A DNA stretch of 64,000 nucleotides, taken from Halomarina rubra (GTDB taxonomy: Archaea > Halobacteriota > Halobacteria > Halobacteriales > Haloarculaceae). The notes below the pieces were generated by a model. The model was not told the origin of the DNA, searched no databases, and saw nothing but the letters and a program-made list of their open reading frames with translations. A program made the translations under genes and the position numbers. Numbering within the stretch: position 1 is the first letter of the stretch; every line of letters begins with the position of its first letter. Location of the stretch: the NCBI RefSeq assembly GCF_023699475.1, contig NZ_JALXFV010000008.1, positions 596,583 to 660,582 of the forward strand, read 5' to 3'. Shown here piece after piece: positions 57,680-64,000 of this stretch.

Positions 57680-59746
57680 TTACGATTCGTCGACGGTCGG
57701 GTCGTGCTCGCGGAACCAGTTTTCCAGCTCTCGAAGCCGATGGATGGCGCGCTCGGGCGCGCCGACGTTGTGGTGCTCGTTCTGGTAGACGACGAGCTTC
57801 GCGTCGACGCCCTGCTTGCGGACGCTGACGTACAGTTGTTCGGCCTGGGTCGGGGGACAGCGCCAGTCGTGCTCGCCGGCGGTGACGAGCATCGGGGTGT
57901 CGACCTCGTCGACGCGGCTGATGGAGGAGATGTCGCGGTAGGTCTCCTCGTTCTCCCACGGGACGCCGAACTCGTCGTCGTGCCAGAGGTGGTTGTCGTC
58001 GGTGCCGTAGTTCGAGTAGAAGTCGTAGATGCCGTGTTCGGGCGCGATGGCCGCGAACGGGTTGTCACGGACGGCGACGTGCGCGCTCGTGATGCCGCCG
58101 TAGGAGAACCCCGTACAGAACAGGCGGTCGGGGTCGGCCCACCCCAGGTCGACGAGGTGCTCGACGCCGCTAATTACGTCGTCTGATTCGAGGTCGCCGC
58201 GCGAGCCTCGGAGCGACTCTGCGAACGCGCGACCGTACGACGTCGACCCGCGGTAGTTGACACAGAGGACGACGTAGCCCTGGTTCGCGAAGTAGCTGCG
58301 CTTGAACTGCCACCCTGGCGTGTCGCAGGCCATCGGGCCGCCGTGAATCTGGACGACGACGGGGTGTTCGACGGGGCTGTCCGGGTCGAGCGTCGGCGGG
58401 ACGAACGCGAGCGCCTCGATGGCCTCGCCGTCGCCGTTCTCCACCGTGAGCCGTTCGACGCTCGGCTGGTCGTACGCGGCGAGGAAGTCGGCGTTCAGGT
58501 CGGTCAGCCGACGTTCTTCCTCCAGCGCGTCGAGCGCGCACACGTCGAGGCCGTCACTCGCCCCCGAGACGATGGCGACCGCGGTGTCGCTGTCGGGAAC
58601 CGCGTCGAGCGTGTCGACGGTGCGGTCGTCGCCGAGCGTCGCGAACGCGCGCTCGACGCCGCTCCCGTCGGCGTCGATGCGAACCGGCCGAAATCGTGCT
58701 TCGTCCTGGGCGAGCGCCGTGACGGTCTCGTCGTCGCTCCAGGACAGCCCCGCCATGGGGACGACCGAGCGGTCGAACCCCTCGGTGGCGACGTGGGTCG
58801 CTCCCGAGTCGAGGTCGGCGACGTGGACGTCCTGTGGCTTGTACCAGTTCATCGGTGGGTTCCGGGCACCGTAGGCCAGTTGCTCGCCGTCCGGACTCCA
58901 CGTCGGGACCGCGGCGTAGTGCTCGCCGTCGGTGACGCGGTTCAGGTCGGTGCCGTCGGGGGCGACGGTGTAGACGTCGACGACTGCGGAGTCGTCGGGG
59001 TGGTCGGTCCGGTTGGTGACGAACGCGATGCGGTCTGTCGGCCCCCACGACGGATGGAGGCCGCCGACGGGTTCGAACGTGCCCGCACCGTACGCCTCGT
59101 CGAGCCGTTCGGTCTCGCGGCTCTCGACGTCGACGACGAACAGGTACGTCGTCACGTCGTCCAGCCAGCCCGCCCCGTCTCGCTTGTGCTGGAGACGGGT
59201 CACCTCGATGGGGCCGTCGTCGCGCACCTGGTCGAGGTACTCCCGTTCGTCGTCCGTGGGGTCGCGCGCCGAGACGACGATGCGCTCGCCGTCGGGTCCC
59301 CAGTCGAACTCGCGGACGCCCTCGTCGAACTGCGTCACCTGTCGGGCGTCGCCACCGAGCGCGAGGTCGAACGTCCAGACCTGCGGCTTCGGGCCGTCGT
59401 CGTCCGCACCGCCCGAGGGAGCCGCCTCCTTTTCTTCAGGGTCGGTGTCGTCGCCCCCGTCGTCTTCGGGACCCACTCGGAGCGCGCTGTCGCGCTCGCG
59501 TGCGGCGACGAACCCCAGTCGTTCGCCGTCGGGACTCCACGTCGGCTGGCTCGCGGTGGAAGCGCGCGTCAGGCGGTGGGGCGGTCGCGACCCGTCGGTC
59601 GGGACGACGAACAGCGAACTGCGCGAGCGGTCGTCGGCCTCGTCGTTCTCCTGGGCGACGAAGGCACACCGCTCGCCGTCGGGCGAGAGCGCGACCTGCC
59701 GCGGGAGTGTGAGGTCGTAGAGGGCCTCCAGGTCCATCTCCTGCAT
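57680..59746 (-). CDS. S9-family serine peptidase (prolyl oligopeptidase type)
   Basis: A 688-residue protein. The N-terminal beta-propeller has repeated SPDGER/SPDGEQ-like blades (LSPDGERCAFVAQENDE, WSPDGERLGFVA, WGPTDRIAFVTNR, WSPDGEQLAYGA). The C-terminal alpha/beta-hydrolase domain has Ser in FCTGFSYGGITSA, Asp in MLVTAGEHDWRCPP and His in YQNEHHNVGAPERA. This is the acylaminoacyl-peptidase/dipeptidyl-peptidase type, processing short peptides. Normal length. A start three codons downstream (MDLEALYD) is possible. It faces the alpha/beta-hydrolase gene with a one-base gap. Confidence 0.92.
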   Translation of the reverse strand: MQEMDLEALYDLTLPRQVALSPDGERCAFVAQENDEADDRSRSSLFVVPTDGSRPPHRLTRASTASQPTWSPDGERLGFVAARERDSALRVGPEDDGGDDTDPEEKEAAPSGGADDDGPKPQVWTFDLALGGDARQVTQFDEGVREFDWGPDGERIVVSARDPTDDEREYLDQVRDDGPIEVTRLQHKRDGAGWLDDVTTYLFVVDVESRETERLDEAYGAGTFEPVGGLHPSWGPTDRIAFVTNRTDHPDDSAVVDVYTVAPDGTDLNRVTDGEHYAAVPTWSPDGEQLAYGARNPPMNWYKPQDVHVADLDSGATHVATEGFDRSVVPMAGLSWSDDETVTALAQDEARFRPVRIDADGSGVERAFATLGDDRTVDTLDAVPDSDTAVAIVSGASDGLDVCALDALEEERRLTDLNADFLAAYDQPSVERLTVENGDGEAIEALAFVPPTLDPDSPVEHPVVVQIHGGPMACDTPGWQFKRSYFANQGYVVLCVNYRGSTSYGRAFAESLRGSRGDLESDDVISGVEHLVDLGWADPDRLFCTGFSYGGITSAHVAVRDNPFAAIAPEHGIYDFYSNYGTDDNHLWHDDEFGVPWENEETYRDISSISRVDEVDTPMLVTAGEHDWRCPPTQAEQLYVSVRKQGVDAKLVVYQNEHHNVGAPERAIHRLRELENWFREHDPTVDES

Positions 59747-59862
59747 GACACGATTCGTGGGTGGGGGCGTGTTATGCGTACTGGTACCGAGGGGAACATC
59801 CGGTCGTGGTGACAGCGACGGAACCCGAGCGATTCAAGCGTTCGGGGCCGTCACTGTGGGCA

Positions 59863-60501
59863 ATGACGCAGCCGTCGTTCGTCATCGGCATCGCGGGGGG
59901 CACGGGGGCCGGCAAGACCGCCGTGGCACGCGAGGTGAAGGAGGCCGTCGGGGAGGCCGTCACGCGAATCCCGCTGGACAACTACTACCGGGACCTCTCG
60001 CACCTCCCGATGGCCGAACGCGAGGAGGTCAACTACGACCACCCCTCGGCGTTCGAGTGGGACCTGCTGGCCGACCACGTCGCCGCGTTGATGCGCGGGG
60101 AGACCATCGAGATGCCCCAGTACGACTTCTCGGCGCACAACCGCGACCCCGAGCGAGTGACCGTCGAACCGTCGACGGTCATCGTCGTCGAGGGCATCCT
60201 CTCGCTGTACGAGGCCGACCTGCGCGAACTGATGGACCTCTGTGTCTACGTCCAGACGGACGCCGACGTGCGCATCCTCCGGCGCATCCAGCGTGACGTC
60301 ATCGAACGCGGCCGCGAACTGGAGGGCGTGATGGACCAGTACCTCGGGACGGTGAAACCGATGCACGAGCAGTTCATCGAACCGACGAAGAAACACGCCG
60401 ACATCATCATCCCCGAAGGCCTCAACCGCTCTGCGGTGGACCTGCTCATCAAGAAGATTCACGCCGAGATGCGCGAACACGACGGCGCGCTGGCGGACTG
60501 A
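59863..60501 (+). CDS. udk: Uridine kinase-like P-loop kinase
   Basis: A 212-residue P-loop kinase. The Walker A loop is GIAGGTGAGKTAVA (residues 9-22), DNYYRDLS is the conserved acceptor motif, and YDHPSAFEWDLLADHV and PQYDFSAHNRDPE are the family hallmarks. VVEGILSLYEADL is the lid-side motif. It phosphorylates uridine or cytidine in nucleotide salvage. The length matches archaeal uridine kinases. It is divergent from the S9 peptidase by 116 bases. Confidence 0.9.
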   Translation: MTQPSFVIGIAGGTGAGKTAVAREVKEAVGEAVTRIPLDNYYRDLSHLPMAEREEVNYDHPSAFEWDLLADHVAALMRGETIEMPQYDFSAHNRDPERVTVEPSTVIVVEGILSLYEADLRELMDLCVYVQTDADVRILRRIQRDVIERGRELEGVMDQYLGTVKPMHEQFIEPTKKHADIIIPEGLNRSAVDLLIKKIHAEMREHDGALAD

Positions 60502-60581
60502 CTCCGTCCCTTCTCTCGATACCCTACCGCCGTCCCCGTTCGACGGAACGGGAGAATATCGACGCCACCGCTCTCGCCCGG

Positions 60582-60821
60582 TCAGTCGGCCATCCGCTCG
60601 ACGGCGGCGACGAACCGGTAGAGCAGGTAGACGACGTACAGCGCGACACCGGCCCAGAAGAGTTGGTAGAGCATGCCGAACCAGACGGCGATGCCGGGGC
60701 CACGGAAACTGAACACGGTCACGAGGAGCGAGAGGCCGAGGAATCCGAGGATAGCCAGTGGGAGGTACTGTAGCCACGGCGGACCGCGTTCGTACAACTG
60801 GAGAGGAGTGTACGGCGACAT
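60582..60821 (-). CDS. Small membrane protein (79 aa)
   Basis: A 79-residue protein starting MSPYTPLQLYERGPPWLQYL. Two hydrophobic helices (LAILGFLGLSLLVTVFSF and WFGMLYQLFWAGVALYVVY) flank a short loop and the tail ends RFVAAVERMAD. The function is unknown. It lies between the uridine kinase (convergent) and the carboxyltransferase on the same strand, about 70 bases apart, so co-transcription with the carboxylase gene is possible. Confidence 0.55.
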   Translation of the reverse strand: MSPYTPLQLYERGPPWLQYLPLAILGFLGLSLLVTVFSFRGPGIAVWFGMLYQLFWAGVALYVVYLLYRFVAAVERMAD

Positions 60822-60892
60822 ACAGTTCAGATTTGGCGTCCGAACGATAACCGTTCCGGCCAGCGGACAGTGCCGGCCGGGGACATCTCCAC

Positions 60893-62692
60893 TCAGAACA
60901 GAACGGTGCCGTGGTGGCGGTCACGTTCAGTCCGTCGTTTGTTCCGAAACGCACGGAGGCGAGCGGCGAGTTGGTCGCGCAGGTCGCCCGCCGGGAGGAG
61001 TTCGTCGACCTGCATCGTCGCGGCCTGCGCGCGGACGTCGACGAACTTCTGGAACTCCGCCTTCGCGCTCTCGACGAACTGTTCTCGGGCTTCGCCGTCC
61101 ATCTCCGCCAACTGGCCGCCGAACAGTGCGTGGACGGCGGCGTCCGGCCCCATCACCGAAATCTCGGCGGAGGGGAGCGCGAGCGTCGCGTCGGGACCGA
61201 ACGACGGCCCACACATCGCGTAGATGCCCGCGCCGTACGCCTTCCGGGTGATGACGCAGAACTTCGGCACCTGGGCGTTCGAGGTGGCGTAGATGAACTT
61301 CCGACCGCGCTGGAGGATGCCGTCGCGTTCGACGGCGGAGCCGACCATGAACCCCGGCGTGTCACAGAGGTAAATCAGGGGAATGCCGTAGGCGTCGCAG
61401 ATCCAGACGAACTCCGCGCCCTTCTCGGCGCTGTCGGGGAAGATGGCTCCCGAGACGTGGTTGGGTTGGTTGGCGACGATTCCGACCGGCCGGCCCTCGA
61501 TGCGAGCGTACCCCGTCACGAGTTCCGGCGCGAAGCGGGGTTTGAGTTCGAACCACGAGTCGCGGTCGACGAGGCGGTCGATGACCTCGTGGACGTCGTA
61601 CGCCCTGTTCGGCTCCTCCGGGATGACCGCGTCCAGCCCCTTCGGGTTCGCGGCGGGCGGTTTCGGGGTGCGAGTCGGGAGGTCGGCGTCGAACGTCTGG
61701 GGGAGGTACCCCAGCAGGTCACGGACGGCGGTGGCGGCGGCGTCCTCGTCGGGGACCACGAGGTCGGCGCTCCCCGACTGGGTGGCGTGGACGTCGGGGC
61801 CGCCCAACTGCTGCATCGTCACCGCCTCGCCGGTCATCGCCTCGACGATACGCGGGGAGGCGATAGCCATCCCCGAAATCTCCTCGACCATCACGAGGTA
61901 GTCACAGAACACGGGCGTGTAGGCGCTCCCGGCGATGTCGGGGCCGTAGAGGACGCCGATCTGGGGCACCTGCCCGGAGTGGATACACTGGTTGTAGAAC
62001 ATCCGCCCGCCACGGTAGCGGTCCATGTGCGACCCGCCCTTCTCGCGCTCATCGGCGTCGAGACGCGCACCCGTCGAGTCGATGAGTCGGAGGATGGGTG
62101 CGCCCGCCTCGACGGCGCGTTCGGCGAGGCGAATCTCCTTCTCGACGCCCATCTGTCCGAGCGAGCCAGCCTTGACGGTGTAGTCGTTGGCCGCGAAGAA
62201 CACCTCGCGGTCGTGGATGTGTCCGACCCCGGTCAGGAGACCGTCGGCGGGGAACTCCAGTTGGTCGGCGTCGCCCGAGTCGAACCTGGCGAACGTGCCG
62301 TCCTCGTAGGTCACCTCGTCGAAGATGCGGTCGATGCGCTCGCGGACGAACAGTTTGCCGAGGGCGTCTATCTTCTCGTGACCGCGCTCGGGACCACCCG
62401 AGAGCACGCGCTCGATGTCCGTGCGCAGGCGGTCCTCGCGGTCGGTGACGACGTGGTCGCCGTCGTCCCACGACTCGTCGCCCGCCGCGGCGACTGGGCC
62501 GTCGTCCGCGACGAGTTCGACCGGTCGACCGAGGTGTTCGGCGAGTGCCGTCGCGATGACCCTGGCGGTCTCCTCGTCGGTGTCGCCCCGGACCGTTATC
62601 TCCATGTCGACCACCCCAGCGCTCCCCGCGCGGGGCCGGCCGTCGGTCGTGATGGCGTCGGGGAGGGCGTTGGTCGCGTCATGGTCGGACAC
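60893..62692 (-). CDS. Acyl-CoA carboxylase carboxyltransferase subunit with an N-terminal epsilon-like segment
   Basis: A 599-residue biotin-dependent acyl-CoA carboxylase carboxyltransferase subunit. The first 90 residues are an unusual extension: residues 28-62 (VVDMEITVRGDTDEETARVI, then ATALAEHLGRPVELV) look like the small epsilon-type subunits (actinobacterial AccE/PccE and Haloferax PccX) rather than a carboxyltransferase. The core follows: LGKLFVRERIDRIFDE, the GGSHMDRYRGGRMFYN region and the acyl-CoA site GFMVGSAVERDGILQRGRK. Biotin carboxylase is not in this window. The start is GTG 62692, or ATG 62605 (which begins exactly MEITVRGDT). Confidence 0.85.
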   Translation of the reverse strand: MSDHDATNALPDAITTDGRPRAGSAGVVDMEITVRGDTDEETARVIATALAEHLGRPVELVADDGPVAAAGDESWDDGDHVVTDREDRLRTDIERVLSGGPERGHEKIDALGKLFVRERIDRIFDEVTYEDGTFARFDSGDADQLEFPADGLLTGVGHIHDREVFFAANDYTVKAGSLGQMGVEKEIRLAERAVEAGAPILRLIDSTGARLDADEREKGGSHMDRYRGGRMFYNQCIHSGQVPQIGVLYGPDIAGSAYTPVFCDYLVMVEEISGMAIASPRIVEAMTGEAVTMQQLGGPDVHATQSGSADLVVPDEDAAATAVRDLLGYLPQTFDADLPTRTPKPPAANPKGLDAVIPEEPNRAYDVHEVIDRLVDRDSWFELKPRFAPELVTGYARIEGRPVGIVANQPNHVSGAIFPDSAEKGAEFVWICDAYGIPLIYLCDTPGFMVGSAVERDGILQRGRKFIYATSNAQVPKFCVITRKAYGAGIYAMCGPSFGPDATLALPSAEISVMGPDAAVHALFGGQLAEMDGEAREQFVESAKAEFQKFVDVRAQAATMQVDELLPAGDLRDQLAARLRAFRNKRRTERDRHHGTVLF

Positions 62693-62704
62693 GTCGCCCG
62701 GATG

Positions 62705-62717
62705 GCAAATAGCTATG
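62705..62717 (-). promoter_or_regulatory. TATA-like box of the carboxyltransferase gene
   Basis: The AT-rich CATAGCTATTTGC on the minus strand lies about 15-25 bases before the GTG at 62692, predicting transcription close to that codon. If the TSS is slightly downstream, the ATG at 62605 would be the start. Confidence 0.4.
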
Positions 62718-62786
62718 GGGGACGGCCCCGCGGCCCGTGGGTCGTGTCACCACAATCGTCATTAGCACGTGGCCCGGCGAACGTGT

Positions 62787-63953
62787 ATGGCGAGCGACAA
62801 CGAGGAGCTCCACGGCCTCATCCGCGAGTCGGTGCGGGGCATCGCGAGCGACTTCGACCGCGAGTACTGGCGCGAGCACGTCGACGAGAAGCAGTTCCCC
62901 GAGGAGTACTGGCAGGCGCTCGCCGACGACGGCTGGCTGGGCGTCGCCATTCCCGAGGAGTACGGCGGCGAGGGGATGGGGATGGAGGAGATGACCATCA
63001 TCGTCGAGGAACTGTCGCGGGGCGGCGGGCAGGGCGGCATCGTGTTTGTCCTCACCCCCGTCTTCGGCGGTATCGGCGTCACTCGCCACGGAACCGAGGA
63101 GCAGAAACAGCACTACCTCCCGAAGATCGCCTCTGGCGACATGCGCTTCTGCATGGGCTTGACCGAGGCCCACGCCGGGACGAACACGCTCAACATCGAG
63201 ACCCGCGCGGAGAAGGAGGGCGACGAGTACGTCGTCTCCGGTCAGAAGATGTGGATATCCGGCGTCGAGAACGCCGACACGATGTTGCTTATCGCCCGGA
63301 CCAGCGAGTTCGACCGGTCGAACCCGACCCACGGCGTCTCGATGTTCCTCGTCGACGACCCGGCCGAGCGCGATGCCATCTCGCTGTCGACGGTCGACGT
63401 CGCTCTGCCCTGGTTCGAGAAACAGTACCAGGTCGACATCGACGGGCTTCGCGTCCACGAAGAGGACATCCTCGGCGAGGAGGACGGCGGCCTCTACATG
63501 CTCTGGGACACGCTCAACACCGAGCGTATCGCGGGGGCGGCCTCCTCGCTCGGTGGTGGGCTTCGAGCCGTGGACCTCGCGGTCGACTACGCCTGCGAGC
63601 GCGAGGTGTTCGGCAAACCCATCGGTGCTCACCAGGCCATCCAGCACCCGCTGGCCGAGTCGTACGCGAAACTGCTGGCCTCACGTGAGATTCTCTACAA
63701 AGCTGCCCGACTGTGGGACGACGGTGAGGACTGCGGGATGGAGGCCAACGCCGCGAAACTGCTCACCAGCGAGTTCGGCACCGAGGCCGCCGACCGTGCC
63801 ATCCAAACCCACGGCGGCAACGGATTCACCCGCGAGTACGAGGTGTACGACATCTGGCAGAACATGCGCCTGACGCAGGTCGCACCGGTCACGAACCAGA
63901 TGGCGAAGAACTACATCGGCGAACACCACCTCGGTCTTCCCCGGAGCTACTAG
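62787..63953 (+). CDS. Acyl-CoA dehydrogenase
   Basis: A 388-residue flavoprotein dehydrogenase. FAD-binding segments are FCMGLTEAHAGTNTLNIETR and VVSGQKMWISGVENADTMLL; the second domain has YACEREVFGKPIGAHQAIQH. The usual catalytic Glu near the C-terminus (YEG motif) is absent: this segment reads RLTQVAPVTNQMAKN. However, LWDTLNTERIAGAASSLGGG retains a Glu at the isovaleryl/long-chain-type position, so the base may be located there. It oxidises acyl-CoA to enoyl-CoA with ETF. It is divergent from the carboxyltransferase gene. Confidence 0.9.
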   Translation: MASDNEELHGLIRESVRGIASDFDREYWREHVDEKQFPEEYWQALADDGWLGVAIPEEYGGEGMGMEEMTIIVEELSRGGGQGGIVFVLTPVFGGIGVTRHGTEEQKQHYLPKIASGDMRFCMGLTEAHAGTNTLNIETRAEKEGDEYVVSGQKMWISGVENADTMLLIARTSEFDRSNPTHGVSMFLVDDPAERDAISLSTVDVALPWFEKQYQVDIDGLRVHEEDILGEEDGGLYMLWDTLNTERIAGAASSLGGGLRAVDLAVDYACEREVFGKPIGAHQAIQHPLAESYAKLLASREILYKAARLWDDGEDCGMEANAAKLLTSEFGTEAADRAIQTHGGNGFTREYEVYDIWQNMRLTQVAPVTNQMAKNYIGEHHLGLPRSY

Positions 63954-64000
63954 CTCGGTGGCGCTCTCCTCGGTCGTCACTCGTCGGTCGAGAGTGGCCT

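Noticed and set aside
63954-64000. Possible C-terminal end of a minus-strand gene (…RPLSTDE stop at 63977-63979)
   Set aside because: Only seven codons visible before the window edge; cannot be separated from chance.
1-64000. CRISPR arrays, insertion sequences, prophage or integrase genes
   Set aside because: No repeated spacer-like array, transposase or integrase signature was found by reading; only the tRNA 3'-end copies suggest past integration.

Overview
This window is very GC-rich, with highly acidic predicted proteins, G/C-dominated third codon positions, archaeal-type information genes (LSm, L37e, Pelota, RqcH, Elp3, an Lhr-type helicase) and small HalOD1, SHOCT and CxxC zinc-finger proteins. 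All of this points to the main chromosome of a haloarchaeon (class Halobacteria). I cannot place it to genus. About 65 protein genes and one tRNA are supported. They are densely packed on both strands, often with ATGA or GTGA overlaps or a start about 28 nt after an AT-rich or T-rich core promoter, as expected for leaderless haloarchaeal transcripts. No integrase, transposase, CRISPR array, restriction or defence island was seen. Most of the window reads as ordinary core chromosome.

Layout. 1-5 kb: tail of a probable MutY glycosylase, small membrane and unknown proteins, a Tat lipoprotein divergent from a YIP1 membrane protein, and a multidomain S1/OB/DHH (RecJ-like) protein whose DHH motifs look degenerate. 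5-13 kb: Elp3, two SHOCT-domain membrane proteins flanking an MBL hydrolase, an FAD amine oxidase-like protein, an APC permease overlapping a 3-hydroxyacyl-CoA dehydrogenase. 13-24 kb: a lipoprotein, a TPP-dependent decarboxylase or synthase, a DUF7344-type regulator, MBL hydrolases, and two ribosome-rescue factors (RqcH and Pelota) about 2 kb apart with a zinc alcohol dehydrogenase between them. 24-34 kb: an Lhr-like helicase, a PhoD-type phosphatase, a LarA-like racemase in an operon with a membrane protein, and a Cas4-like nuclease-helicase fusion (Dna2 type). 34-41 kb: MaoC and crotonase enzymes, a thiolase-DUF35 pair, a DUF2342 metalloprotease and an M42 aminopeptidase. 41-45 kb: LSm-L37e, PurF, HalOD1, small zinc fingers, and tRNA-Ser(UGA) with two extra copies of its 3' end nearby. 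45-54 kb: acyl-CoA synthetase, chorismate synthase (aroC), a winged-helix/zinc-ribbon regulator, an iron-ADH-family protein with altered metal ligands, an NPP-type phosphodiesterase and EPSP synthase (aroA). 54-64 kb: a membrane protein gene broken by a one-base frameshift, a second crotonase with a BKACE enzyme, two alpha/beta hydrolases, uridine kinase, a carboxyltransferase subunit with an N-terminal epsilon-subunit-like segment, and an acyl-CoA dehydrogenase.

How the genes fit together. Three themes recur: translation quality control and tRNA modification (Elp3, RqcH, Pelota, LSm/L37e, tRNA-Ser); acyl-CoA metabolism (HAD, MaoC, two crotonases, thiolase-DUF35, acyl-CoA synthetase, BKACE, carboxyltransferase, ACAD), dispersed rather than in one operon; and DNA/RNA processing (DHH protein, Lhr, Dna2-like). 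The best candidates for a second look are the degenerate DHH protein, the tRNA 3'-end copies, the fused carboxyltransferase, the altered active sites in several enzymes, and the frameshifted membrane gene. I did not find a convincing new multi-gene system.
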